A stretch of DNA of 64,000 nucleotides from Isoptericola halotolerans. Lineage in GTDB: Bacteria > Actinomycetota > Actinomycetes > Actinomycetales > Cellulomonadaceae. The notes under the pieces are model-generated. The model was not told the DNA's origin. It did not search any database and was given only the letters and a program-made list of their open reading frames with translations. Below are positions 24,415 through 32,811 of the stretch, piece after piece (position 1 is the stretch's first letter; each line of letters opens with the position of its first letter). A program made the position numbers and the translations under genes. The stretch spans positions 124,001-188,000 of the forward strand of contig NZ_JABEZU010000002.1 in the NCBI RefSeq assembly GCF_013149785.1. Direction: 5' to 3'.

Positions 24415-27159
24415 TCAGAGCAGCTCCCGGAGCTGGCGACGGGACGTGATGCCGAGCTTGCGGTAGATGTTGCGCAGGTGGGTCTCGATCGTGCGAGGGC
24501 TCAGGAACAGACCGGCGGCGACCTCTCGTGAGGTCGCCCCGGCCGCCACGAGGCGTGCGATGTGACGTTCGTGGTCGGTCAGCGCCGTGGACGCTCCGAC
24601 GCCGTGTGCGCGCGGATGCTCCCCGGTCGCCCGGAGCTCCCGCGCGGCTCGCTCGGCGAACGCCTCGGCCCCCATGGCGACGAAGGACTCGTGCGCGATG
24701 CGGAGCTGCTCGCGCGCCGCCTGCCGCAGGCCCCGGCGACGCAGCCACTCGCCGTGCAGGAGGTGGGCGCGCGCGAGGTGAGCGGCCATGCGGGTGGCGC
24801 CGAGCTGGTCGATCGCCTCGCGGTAGTGGTCCTCGGCGGCGTCGGCGTCGGCCGCGTCGTCGTCGACGAGGAGTGCCCGAGCCTGGGCGGCCAGGCCCCG
24901 CGCCAGTGGCGTCCCGCACGCGGAGGACAGGGCCGTGAGCTCGTGCGACGCGGAAGAGGCGTCGCTGCGCCGTCCTCCACGGACGGCCCCTTCGACCAGC
25001 TCGTGGAGCGCCAGGCTGCGGACGAAGAGCTCGGGTGACCGGCTCGCGCGCAGCGCGGCGTCGGCGGCGCCGGCGTAGTCACCGCTCGCGTTGCGGGACA
25101 CGGCGAGGGCGTACTGCGCGACGCCGCCGGCCGCACCGGCGTCGTCGGCGACGGACGTCGCGGAGAGCCGCACGACGTCGTCCTCCTGCCCGCGCCACGC
25201 GGAGAGGAGCAGGTCCGCGGAGGCCAGGGGCACGACGCCGGTGGCCCGGGCGACAGCCCTGCTCTCGGCGGCGAGGTCCGCGGACCGCGCGAAGTCGCCC
25301 GTGAGGACCAGCACGCACGCGAGATGGACCAGCGCCGGGGGGAGGGCGGTCAGGGATCCGGAGCCACGGACGCGTTCGACGTTGCGGCACAGGAGGCTGT
25401 GGGTCGTCTCGTCGTCCAGCACCGCGCCGGCGGTGCGGGCCGCGAGCACCAGCCATCGTCCGGTGCGCTCGTGCAGCGGACCCTCGCCGCTCGGGTCGTA
25501 CCGCCGGAAGGTCACCACAGCACGGCCGATCTCGGGGACGGCGTCCGCGAGTCCTCGCGTGTACGCGCTGACCAGCGCGTCCAGGAGAAGATCTGCCGGC
25601 TCGGGCGGGCCGAGCGGGGCCGGAGCGTGCTCCGCGGCCGACGCGACCTCCTGGACGCCCATGCGACCGGGAGCGGCACCGAGGACGACCGCACTGTTCA
25701 ACGCGACCAGGAAGGCCTCACGCGACCGGGTGGGGTCGAGGGGCGCGAGCATCTTCGCGGCGTCGACGAGCCGAGCCGGCGCCCCGTCCCCGGAGGTCGT
25801 GTCGAAGTCGATCATCGCCCGGTACAGGCGGACCCGTGCTCGCTCGAGGTCGTCGAGCGTGCCTGCCTCGGCGACGGCCAGCAGACGCGTCGCCTCGTCC
25901 GGGGCGCCTGCCTCGTGCATGGCCTGCGCAGCCAGGAGAGCGCGTCCTGCCCGGGCACGGGGGTCGGGGGTGAGCTCGGTGGCCCGTTCCAGCAGCGCCG
26001 CAGCGTCCGCGAAGCCGCCGCGGGCGATCGCCCGTTCGGCCGCGGCGACCGACTCGACCGCGACCTCCTCGTCGGTCCCGAGGATCGCGTTCGCACGATG
26101 CCACGCCCGACGATCGGGGTCGGTCCGGGCGTCGAGGGCGCGCGCGAGGACGTCGTGGACCCGCCGTCGGTCGGCCGGGCGGGCCACGCCGTAGATCGCG
26201 GACCGGGCGAGGGGGTGCGGGAAGCGCACGGTCGTGCCGATCTCCAGCAGGCCGGCCTCCTCCGCCGCAGCGGCGGCGTCGGGCCGGATGCCGAGGTGCG
26301 AGGCTGCTGCCCAGAGCAGCGCCGGGTCGCCCGTCGGCTCCGCGGTGGCGATCAGCAGGAGGTGCCGGGTGTCCTGCGGCAGTCCCGCGTACCTCTCGCG
26401 ATAGGCCTCCTCGACGCGGCGAGGTGCCGTCACGGGCACCGCCAGCCCGCCCGCCAGCTGTGTCGCGCTGGTGGCGCGGGGAAGCTCGAGCAGCGCGAGA
26501 GGGTTGCCCCGCGCCTCGGCGACCACACGGTCTCTCAGCACGTCCTCGATCGGCGTGCTGACCGTCGACTCCAGCAGTGCTCTGGCATCGGCGTCCCCCA
26601 GCCCGGTCAGGCTGACGGATCGGATGCCGGCGAGGTACGACCCTCGCTCGTCGGTGAGCTCGCGGGAGGCGACGATCAGCGCCAGCCGGTCCGCGGCGAG
26701 GCGCCGTACCACGAAGGCGACGACCTGCGTCGAGGCGGCGTCGAGCAGGGCGGCGTCGTCGACGAGGCAGAGCAGCGGCCGCTGCTCCGCGCTCTCGGAG
26801 AGCAGCGAGAGGGTGGCCAGCCCGACGAGGAACAGGTCCGGGGGTGGTCCTGACCCCCTGCCCAGGGCGACGTCCAGGGCGCCCCGCTGGGGATCGGGAA
26901 GCGCATCGACATGCTCCAAGAGTGGTGCGCACAGCTGGTGGAGACCGGCGAACGCCAGCTGCTGCTCGGACGCGTTCCCGACGACGCGCACCACGGTGAA
27001 GCCCGCCCGTGCGGCGACGTCGGCGGCGTGGTCGAGCAGGGCCGTCTTGCCGATGCCCGCCTCGCCCAGCACGACGAGCGCTCCGCTGCGTCCGGCGCGG
27101 GCATCGGCCAGGATCTCGTCGACCGTCTCACGTTCCGACCGCCGTCCGAAGAGGTGCAC
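24415..27159 (-). CDS. LuxR-family regulator with AAA ATPase domain (LAL type)
   Basis: This 914-residue regulator starts HLFGRRSERETVDEIL, then Walker A LGEAGIGKTALLD (about 31-43) and Walker B LLCLVDDAALLDAAS, a helical repeat middle resembling TPRs (about 380-830) and a C-terminal LuxR helix-turn-helix LTDHERHIARLVAAGATSREVAAGLFLSPRTIETHLRNIYRKL. LAL regulators activate antibiotic or catabolic genes on binding an inducer. GTG 27159 was chosen for its GGAGG site; longer frames lack similarity. Its end lies 34 bp from promoter 4, so it may be linked with the hydrolase in function. No MerR-type promoter precedes it. Confidence 0.88.
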   Translation of the reverse strand: MHLFGRRSERETVDEILADARAGRSGALVVLGEAGIGKTALLDHAADVAARAGFTVVRVVGNASEQQLAFAGLHQLCAPLLEHVDALPDPQRGALDVALGRGSGPPPDLFLVGLATLSLLSESAEQRPLLCLVDDAALLDAASTQVVAFVVRRLAADRLALIVASRELTDERGSYLAGIRSVSLTGLGDADARALLESTVSTPIEDVLRDRVVAEARGNPLALLELPRATSATQLAGGLAVPVTAPRRVEEAYRERYAGLPQDTRHLLLIATAEPTGDPALLWAAASHLGIRPDAAAAAEEAGLLEIGTTVRFPHPLARSAIYGVARPADRRRVHDVLARALDARTDPDRRAWHRANAILGTDEEVAVESVAAAERAIARGGFADAAALLERATELTPDPRARAGRALLAAQAMHEAGAPDEATRLLAVAEAGTLDDLERARVRLYRAMIDFDTTSGDGAPARLVDAAKMLAPLDPTRSREAFLVALNSAVVLGAAPGRMGVQEVASAAEHAPAPLGPPEPADLLLDALVSAYTRGLADAVPEIGRAVVTFRRYDPSGEGPLHERTGRWLVLAARTAGAVLDDETTHSLLCRNVERVRGSGSLTALPPALVHLACVLVLTGDFARSADLAAESRAVARATGVVPLASADLLLSAWRGQEDDVVRLSATSVADDAGAAGGVAQYALAVSRNASGDYAGAADAALRASRSPELFVRSLALHELVEGAVRGGRRSDASSASHELTALSSACGTPLARGLAAQARALLVDDDAADADAAEDHYREAIDQLGATRMAAHLARAHLLHGEWLRRRGLRQAAREQLRIAHESFVAMGAEAFAERAARELRATGEHPRAHGVGASTALTDHERHIARLVAAGATSREVAAGLFLSPRTIETHLRNIYRKLGITSRRQLRELL

Positions 27160-27344
27160 CGTCCGTCCTCCCTCCGTCGCACGGCGTCGGACCGATGGCG
27201 AAAGGACGACTACGTAGTCCTCACCGATGCCGAGCACGGGTGCTCGATGAGACGTTACCAACGAGGGCGGGCGGATCACCGCGCAGGGGGCGAAACTCAC
27301 CCGGCGGCGGGCGCCCCACCCTGTCGCCGAGCAAGGAGAACGTC

Positions 27345-28157
27345 ATGGTGTGGAGCACGCGGGAGCTGGCGGATCTCGCGGGGACGACCGTGAACACCGT
27401 CCGGCACTACCACGCGGTCGGGCTCCTCGATCTGCCGCAACGGCTGCACAACGGGTACAAGCAGTACCAGGTGAGCCACCTCGTGCGGCTGATCCGTCTG
27501 CGACGGCTGGCCGAGCTGGGTGTGCCGCTCGCACGGATCGAGGAGGTCGACACCCGTCAGCCGTCGGCCCTGCGCTCGGTGGACGCGGAGCTCGAGGCGG
27601 ACATCGAGCGCCTGCAGCGTGCCCGCTCGGACGTCGCCGCGATCCTGCGCGAGAACGCGCCGCCGGACACCCCGCACGGCTTCGAGGCGATCGCCGCCCG
27701 GATGTCGGGCGCAGACCGCTCGCTCGTCCACATCCTCGCCCGCCTGTCCGGGCCCGACGATCGTGCGCACCTGCTGGCCATGGTCGCCGCCGAGCCCGCC
27801 GAGGCACGGCGCCGGTTCGACGACCTGCTGCCGGACGCCACCGAGGCGACCCGTGAGAGCCTCGCCGCGCTCCTGGCGAGCAACGGTCCGCACTGGCGGA
27901 GTCCGGAGGCCGCGCCGCCCAGGGCCAGGGCGCCGCTCCAGACCGCCGTCGCCGAGCTCTACCGGCCTGTCCAGCGCGACGTCCTGCGTCGCGCGTCGTC
28001 CATGGTGAGCCGCTCAGGGGCGCCAGGCGTCGTCGACTCCTCCCGCGCGGAGCCGGCGACCGCTACGGTGTCGGCCCCTGGTGGTCCATCCAGAAGTCGA
28101 CGGCATCGGCACGCGGGTGAGCACTCGTCCGGCCGCCGACAGCACCGAGCGCCATGA
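27345..28157 (+). CDS. MerR-family transcriptional regulator (paralog 2)
   Basis: The 270-residue product is close to the MerR at 19284: WSTRELADLAGTTVNTVRHYHAVGLLDLPQR, wing HNGYKQYQVSHLVRLIRLRRL, a matching coiled-coil and AAILRENAPPDTPHGFEAIAARMSGADRSLVHI. Similarity ends near residue 230. The last 40 residues (Arg/Ser/His-rich) are unlike any MerR and read across the antisense of a decayed coding piece, so the C-terminus is probably an accident of a lost stop. AAGGAG lies 6 nt before the ATG. It is a second candidate regulator of the MerR-type promoters. Confidence 0.83.
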   Translation: MVWSTRELADLAGTTVNTVRHYHAVGLLDLPQRLHNGYKQYQVSHLVRLIRLRRLAELGVPLARIEEVDTRQPSALRSVDAELEADIERLQRARSDVAAILRENAPPDTPHGFEAIAARMSGADRSLVHILARLSGPDDRAHLLAMVAAEPAEARRRFDDLLPDATEATRESLAALLASNGPHWRSPEAAPPRARAPLQTAVAELYRPVQRDVLRRASSMVSRSGAPGVVDSSRAEPATATVSAPGGPSRSRRHRHAGEHSSGRRQHRAP

Positions 28158-28300
28158 CCATCCCCGGTGCGTCCTGCACCGCGGGTCATGGCACGGGTCA
28201 TGACCTGGTCCGTCTGCGACGGCACGGACGACTCGAGGGCCTGTTCGGGGGTCTCGCCCGGGTACAGGTCGAGGTACGCGGGGGCCAGCGTTGCGTCGAC
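28063..28300 (-). pseudogene. decayed minus-strand coding remnant with a frameshift
   Basis: On the minus strand a strongly GC3-biased frame reads AYLDLYPGETPEQALESS... down to about 28190, then the bias moves to the frame one base away, which reads DAPGMVMALGAVGG...DFWMDHQGPTP and stops at TAG 28063-28065. Both halves look like protein. The upstream part is missing: promoter 5 and the AhpD-like gene begin there. The family was not recognised. It overlaps the tail of the MerR paralog 2 frame. Confidence 0.4.
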
Positions 28301-28331
28301 TTGACCCTGTGCCGGGAACACGGTCTTGAGT
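28301..28331 (+). promoter_or_regulatory. MerR-type promoter 5 (19-bp spacer), leaderless, upstream of AhpD-like/pirin genes
   Basis: TTGACC and TTGAGT are separated by 19 bp, with dyad CCCTGT-N7-ACACGG. The -10 ends 6 nt before the downstream ATG, so this MerR-type promoter would make a leaderless mRNA. Confidence 0.72.
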
Positions 28332-28337
28332 CGTGCC

Positions 28338-28835
28338 ATGAGTGAGCTCGCCGAACGGTCCACGCGTCCGTTCATGGACAAGACCATGCCTGAGGTGTGG
28401 CGCGCCGTCGTGGCCTTCTCGGTGGTGACACGCGAGGCGGCCGAGCAGGGAGGGCTCCTCGCGCAGGAGTCCGAGCTGATCAAGGTGCGGGCGTCCCAGC
28501 TCAACGGCTGCTCGTTCTGCCTGGACCTCCACGGTCGGGAGGCGAGGCAGGCCGGCGTCCCGCAGCAGAAGCTGGACGTGCTGGCGAGCTGGCGAGAGAC
28601 CGGCGTGTTCGGCGACCGGGAACGGGCCGTGCTCGCCGTGGCCGAGGCGGCGACGGTCCTCCCGCTCGACGACAGGGCCGCTGCCGAGCTGTCCGGCGCC
28701 CGGGTCGTCCTCGGCGACGCGACGTTCGCGGCCGCCGAGTGGGTCGCCGTCGCGATCAACGCCTTCAACAGGGTCTCCGTCCTCAGCGGGCACCCGGTGA
28801 GGCCGCGCGATGCCGACGGAGGGCTCGTGCGATGA
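28338..28835 (+). CDS. carboxymuconolactone decarboxylase / AhpD-like protein
   Basis: The 165-residue product has the AhpD-type redox motif in KVRASQLNGCSFCLDLHGREAR: two Cys spaced C-x2-C with His three residues after the second. Such proteins are alkylhydroperoxidase-like thiol enzymes or, in CMD relatives, decarboxylases; the CxxC form favours peroxidase activity. The ATG at 28338 was chosen because the -10 of promoter 5 ends 6 nt before it; an in-frame ATG at 28326 lies in that -10. It overlaps the pirin gene by 4 bp. Confidence 0.87.
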   Translation: MSELAERSTRPFMDKTMPEVWRAVVAFSVVTREAAEQGGLLAQESELIKVRASQLNGCSFCLDLHGREARQAGVPQQKLDVLASWRETGVFGDRERAVLAVAEAATVLPLDDRAAAELSGARVVLGDATFAAAEWVAVAINAFNRVSVLSGHPVRPRDADGGLVR

Positions 28836-29842
28836 CCAACCTCGACAGCCGCCCCGAGCTGGAGGTCCTCGGGAGCGGGCGGCCCGGCGTCGCCGAGGGG
28901 CACGCAGCCGTCCAGGTCCTGGAACCCCGCCCGGTGGCGCTCGGCGGACCGCGCGCCATGAACGTGCACCGCACGCTGCCCCAGCGGGAGCGGTCGTTGG
29001 TGGGGGCGTGGTGCTTCCTGGACCACTTCGGCCCCGACGACGTCGCCGAGACCGGCGGCATGCTGGTGCCACGGCATCCGCACACCGGGCTGGCGACGGT
29101 GTCCTGGCTGTTCACGGGTCGTGTGGAGCATCTCGACTCCGGCGGGAACGCGGCGTCCGTCGTTCCCGGGTCCCTCAACCTGATGATCGCGGGGCGTGGC
29201 ATCACCCACCAGGAGATCAGCGACCCAGGGACCACGGTCCTGCACGGTGTGCAGCTCTGGTACGCGCTGCCCGAGGAGACACGCTTCGGTGCGAACGCGT
29301 TCGAGCGCTACACGCCGGAGCCCGTCCGGCTGCCGGGGGCGACCGCCCGTGTGTTCCTCGGAGAGCTCCTGGGCTCGGTGTCGCCGGTCGCGACGCGCAC
29401 GCCCGACCTGCTGGGCGCCGAGCTGGTCCTGGAGCCGGGGGGTCGTGCGTCCCTGGACGTCCGACCCGACTTCGAGCACGCCGTGCTCGCCGAGAGCGAC
29501 GAGGTCGTGGTCAACGGGACCACCGTGGGACATCGGTCCCTCGCGTACCTCCCGCCCGGGGCGGACTCGCTGGTCGTCACGGCGGGCGCCGCGGGCGCCC
29601 GGGTGATCCTCCTGGGCGGCGTGCCGCTGGGCGAGCAGATCGTGATGTGGTGGAACTTCGTCGGGCGCGACCACGACGAGATCGCCGCGTTCCGACGCCG
29701 CTACCAGGCGGAGCTCGGGTTCGAGCCCGCCGACCCCCGGGACGCTGGAGCGCCGGAGCTGTTCGGTCCGTTCCCCCCGGGGCAGCCGCGAGCGCTTCCC
29801 GCTCCACCCTTGCCGACCGTCAGGCTGCGCCCGCGGGAGTGA
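28832..29842 (+). CDS. pirin-family bicupin
   Basis: The 336-residue product has the pirin N-terminal cupin with the metal-binding pattern VPRHPHTGLATVSWLFTG (about 69-86) and IAGRGITHQEIS, and a C-terminal pirin_C part (from about 200: GAELVLEPGG...). Bacterial pirins may have quercetin dioxygenase activity or modulate metabolism. It begins in ATGA overlap with the AhpD-like gene, so both are made from promoter 5. Pairing with a peroxidase-like protein suggests a response to electrophiles or oxidants, which is inference. Confidence 0.87.
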   Translation: MTNLDSRPELEVLGSGRPGVAEGHAAVQVLEPRPVALGGPRAMNVHRTLPQRERSLVGAWCFLDHFGPDDVAETGGMLVPRHPHTGLATVSWLFTGRVEHLDSGGNAASVVPGSLNLMIAGRGITHQEISDPGTTVLHGVQLWYALPEETRFGANAFERYTPEPVRLPGATARVFLGELLGSVSPVATRTPDLLGAELVLEPGGRASLDVRPDFEHAVLAESDEVVVNGTTVGHRSLAYLPPGADSLVVTAGAAGARVILLGGVPLGEQIVMWWNFVGRDHDEIAAFRRRYQAELGFEPADPRDAGAPELFGPFPPGQPRALPAPPLPTVRLRPRE

Positions 29843-29896
29843 GATGGGCGACGCGGCGCGGGGACGGCGGAGCGCCGCCGGGGCCGCGGAGCACCG

Positions 29897-30610
29897 TCAG
29901 CCCTGCTGCGCCGCCATGATCTCCACCCCCATCGGCACGGTGGCGTCGTGCACGCCGTCGATCGCGACGAGGGCCTCGGCGACGTACCGCGCGACGTACC
30001 GGGCTCCCGCCGTCGTGTAGTGGGTGTTGTCGTTCGTCAGGTCGGTGCTCACCGGCAGGCCTGCCTCGGCGGCGGCGCCGTGCGGGAACAGGGCGGCCGA
30101 CGCCGTCGCGCCGAGCCAGGCGTACAGCCAGCGGGTGAAGATCGTGAGGTCGATCAGCGGCACGTGCCGCTCGGCGGCGAGCGACCGCACGGCGGCGGGG
30201 TACGCGCCGTGCGACCAGCGCAGCGACCCGTCCGCCTCGAACCAGCGACGTTCGACGCTCGTGGCCAGGACGGGCCGTGCCCCGGCGTCGCGCACCTCGG
30301 TGACGAACTCGTCCAGCCGGCGCCGGTACCCGCCGTCGGCGGCCAGCTCGCCGGGGTGCTTCTGGTCGTTGTGCCCGAACTGGATGACGACGGTGTCGCC
30401 AGGGCGCAGCGCGTCGGTCACGCGAGCCCAGTGCCCCTCCTCGCGGAAGGACCGCGTGGTCGCGCCGCCGACCGCGGTGTTGTGGACCTCGTCGTCGACC
30501 AGCGGGGCGAGCTCGTCCCCCCAGCCCAGCAGCGGGATCTCCGGGTGACCCGAGGTCGCACCGTGGTCGGTCGGGGCGACGGTCGAGTCGCCGGCAAGAT
30601 GGATCGTCAT
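29897..30610 (-). CDS. SGNH/GDSL hydrolase, rhamnogalacturonan acetylesterase-like
   Basis: The 237-residue product shows the SGNH blocks: block I LAGDSTVAP with the nucleophile Ser, Gly in NTAVGGATTRSF, block III IQFGHNDQKHPG, and block V TNDNTHYTTAGA with Asp and His. HNDQKHP is typical of rhamnogalacturonan acetylesterases (CE12), which deacetylate pectin side chains. There is no signal peptide, so it acts on imported oligosaccharides or belongs to a cytoplasmic branch. GGAGG precedes the ATG by 6 nt. A LacI-type operator lies upstream. Confidence 0.87.
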   Translation of the reverse strand: MTIHLAGDSTVAPTDHGATSGHPEIPLLGWGDELAPLVDDEVHNTAVGGATTRSFREEGHWARVTDALRPGDTVVIQFGHNDQKHPGELAADGGYRRRLDEFVTEVRDAGARPVLATSVERRWFEADGSLRWSHGAYPAAVRSLAAERHVPLIDLTIFTRWLYAWLGATASAALFPHGAAAEAGLPVSTDLTNDNTHYTTAGARYVARYVAEALVAIDGVHDATVPMGVEIMAAQQG

Positions 30611-30627
30611 CGGTCCTCCGGTCGGTC

Positions 30628-30639
30628 TGAATCGATCCA
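30628..30639. promoter_or_regulatory. LacI-type operator upstream of the SGNH hydrolase
   Basis: TGAATCGATCCA is one base from the perfect palindrome TGAATCGATTCA, a common CG-centred operator of LacI-family sugar regulators. It lies between a TAGGTT -10 (minus strand, complement of 30640-30646 region) and the start codon, 17 bp upstream of the latter. The regulator is not in the window. Confidence 0.55.
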
Positions 30640-30668
30640 AACCTAGGGTCGGCACCACCGCCCGTCAA

Positions 30669-31445
30669 TCACACGTCGGTGAGCCGGTGCCACTGCCGGG
30701 TGACCACGGCGATCCCCACCGGTGCCACCGCCGCCGTCAGCAGCAGCCCCGCCGGCCCGATGCCGGCCGCCGCCTCGGCGCCGCCCATCCCGGTCCACAG
30801 CGACGGCACGGCGTAGGGGAACCAGGAGCCGCCGCCCACGAGCACCACCATCTGGGTCAGGGCGACGACGCCGATCAGCGCGCCGACCGTGGCCAGCGGG
30901 CTCCGGGTCGCCGTCGCCACGGCGGCGAACGGCACGCCGAGGCCGGCACCGAGCATCCCGGCGGCGAGCCCGCGGCCCGCCGCCGCCCAGGCCTCGGGCC
31001 CGAGACCGGAGGACGTCACCGCGGCCAGTGCTGCCGTGATCCCCAGGGCCGGCACGACGCAGGCGAGCGCCCGTCCCAGCACCACCAGGCAGCGCGCCGC
31101 CGCGATGGTCGGGCGGGGCGTCGCGAGCCCGAAGCAGGCCCCGGCCCGCCCGTCGGCGAGCGGCTGCCCGAACGTCGCGGCGAGCGCGAAGCCGACCGCG
31201 ATCAGCATCGACACCGAGAGGATCTGACCGGCGGCGGCGAGCTGGGTCGTCGCGAGGTCGCCGGTCGCGTAGGGCTCCAGCTTGGCTGCGCCCGCACCGA
31301 CCACCGTCCCGGAGCGGGCGAGGGCCGTCAGGCCGACGGCGGCCAGCGGCACCAGGACGAGCACCAGCGCTGTGGACAGCCGCTGCACCGTGGAGCGACG
31401 CCACGCCAGCGCCTCCACCCGCAGGGCGGTGCCGAGGGCGGTCAT
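30669..31445 (-). CDS. ABC transporter permease, ABC-2 type
   Basis: The 258-residue product has about six membrane helices (for example STALVLVLVPLAAVGLTALA and ILSVSMLIAVGFALAATF) and an Ala/Gly/Val-rich composition. It overlaps the upstream ATPase gene by 4 bp, so the two form an exporter. The family is the uncharacterised ABC-2-like permease often found behind a TetR gene. The substrate is unknown; drug or peptide efflux or resistance is typical. Confidence 0.8.
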   Translation of the reverse strand: MTALGTALRVEALAWRRSTVQRLSTALVLVLVPLAAVGLTALARSGTVVGAGAAKLEPYATGDLATTQLAAAGQILSVSMLIAVGFALAATFGQPLADGRAGACFGLATPRPTIAAARCLVVLGRALACVVPALGITAALAAVTSSGLGPEAWAAAGRGLAAGMLGAGLGVPFAAVATATRSPLATVGALIGVVALTQMVVLVGGGSWFPYAVPSLWTGMGGAEAAAGIGPAGLLLTAAVAPVGIAVVTRQWHRLTDV

Positions 31446-32161
31446 GCGTCCGCCTCGGCGTCCGCCGCGAGCACCATCGCGAAGAACCGCCGCTCCATCT
31501 CGTCGCCCGGCGCCAGCTCGCCGACCACCCGCCCGCCGTGCACGACGACGACGCGGTCGGCCACGCGGGCGACCTCGTCCAGGTGGTGGCTGGAGACGAG
31601 CACGGCCGCGCCGTCGTCGGCCAGCGACCGCACCAGCTCGCGGACGAGGACGACGCCGCGGGGGTCGAGCGCCGAGGTGGGCTCGTCGAGCACGAGCGCG
31701 GACGGTGAGTGCGCCACCGCGCAGGCGATCCCGAGGCGTTGGGCGTTGCCCGCGGACAGCGTGCGGGCCGGGGCGTCGGCCCAGGCGTCCAGGTCCAGGC
31801 GGTGCACGACGTCGGCGCTCGCGTGCTCGACGTCGGCGCGTGGCAGGCCGTGCAGCGACGCGGCGCTGCGCAGGTTCTCGACCACGGTGAGGTCACCGGA
31901 GACCAGCGCGGCGCCGACGACGTGACCGAACCGCCGTGCCGTCGTCGGCCGCATCGTGGCCGGGTCCTCGCCGAGTACGCGGGCCGTGCCCCGGTCCGGG
32001 CGGAGCCGGCCGGTCAGGACGCGCAGCGCCGTCGTCTTGCCGGCGCCGTTGAGGCCGACCATGGCCACGACCTCGCCGTGAGCCGCGGCGAACGAGAGCC
32101 CGGTGAGGGCGTCCCGGTCCCCGAAGCGGTGCCCCGCCTGGTGCAGGGGCAGGGCGCTCAT
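31442..32161 (-). CDS. ABC transporter ATP-binding protein
   Basis: The 239-residue ATPase has Walker A LNGAGKTTALR (about 37-47), a signature degraded to LSAGNAQRLGIA, Walker B ALVLDEPTSALDP and the switch His in VSSHHLDE. It overlaps the TetR gene at its start and the permease gene at its end by 4 bp each, so the three are one operon. It energises the efflux system encoded next. Confidence 0.88.
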   Translation of the reverse strand: MSALPLHQAGHRFGDRDALTGLSFAAAHGEVVAMVGLNGAGKTTALRVLTGRLRPDRGTARVLGEDPATMRPTTARRFGHVVGAALVSGDLTVVENLRSAASLHGLPRADVEHASADVVHRLDLDAWADAPARTLSAGNAQRLGIACAVAHSPSALVLDEPTSALDPRGVVLVRELVRSLADDGAAVLVSSHHLDEVARVADRVVVVHGGRVVGELAPGDEMERRFFAMVLAADAEADA

Positions 32162-32715
32162 GGCGTCTCGCCGAGCACGTCGAGCGCGCGGGTCACGACG
32201 GCGCCGAGGTCGGCGTCCGCCGGCATCGCGAAGAGGGCGGCGGTGCAGGCGCCGAGGCACGCAGCGGCGGCGACCGCCGCGTCGAGGTGCGGCACGCCGT
32301 CGTCGACCAGGGCGTCGGTGATGGCGCGCTCGGTGTCGTACGTGGCGAGGACGACGGCGGCGCGCAGCGCGGGGCTCGCCGCGACCAGCCGGACCCGGCG
32401 CACCGCGGTGGCGTGCTCGACCGGCTCGATGGTGCCGAGCGCGGCGAGCATGCCGCGCCGCACGCGCTCGACCGCCGGGAGGTCCCGCGGCTGGGCGGCG
32501 ACCGCCTCGGCGAGGAGCGGGTCGTAGGGGTCGGAGACCAGCACGGCGTCCTTGGTGGGGAAGTGCCGGAAGAACGTCATCGGCGTGATGCCTGCCGCGG
32601 CGGCGATCTGGGCCACGGTGGTGCCGTCGTAGCCCTGTCGCTCGAAGAGGTCGAGCGCGGCATCGAGGACGCGGGCGCGGGTGCGCAGCGCCCGGGGTGT
32701 CGCAGGGGTGGTCAC
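32158..32715 (-). CDS. TetR-family repressor
   Basis: The 185-residue product has a TetR helix-turn-helix: RARVLDAALDLFERQGYDGTTVAQIAAAAGITPMTFFRHFPTKDAVL over residues 13-58, and an all-helical ligand domain. It heads the operon with the ABC exporter. A 19-bp perfect palindrome just upstream of its ATG is the obvious operator, so it represses its own operon and possibly touches the divergent dnaX control region. Confidence 0.9.
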   Translation of the reverse strand: MTTPATPRALRTRARVLDAALDLFERQGYDGTTVAQIAAAAGITPMTFFRHFPTKDAVLVSDPYDPLLAEAVAAQPRDLPAVERVRRGMLAALGTIEPVEHATAVRRVRLVAASPALRAAVVLATYDTERAITDALVDDGVPHLDAAVAAAACLGACTAALFAMPADADLGAVVTRALDVLGETP

Positions 32716-32720
32716 GTCTC

Positions 32721-32739
32721 AATGTTAGTGACTAACATT
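32721..32739. promoter_or_regulatory. TetR operator, perfect 19-bp palindrome
   Basis: AATGTTAGT-G-ACTAACATT is a perfect 9-1-9 inverted repeat, strikingly AT-rich in this genome. It lies 5 bp upstream of the tetR start and 60 bp upstream of the dnaX promoter. The TTAGTNACTAA core is typical of TetR operators in actinobacteria. Confidence 0.85.
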
Positions 32740-32798
32740 TGCGGTGTCGAGGGGGCGACGGCGGTGGAGCAGGTGGTGTCCCTGTCGGCGTCGGCGTC

Positions 32799-32804
32799 TA
32801 TCGT
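32799..32804 (+). promoter_or_regulatory. leaderless -10 box of dnaX
   Basis: TATCGT fits TANNNT and ends 7 nt before the dnaX GTG, so the transcript should start at or within a base of the start codon. Confidence 0.6.
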
Positions 32805-32811
32805 GGCGTGC

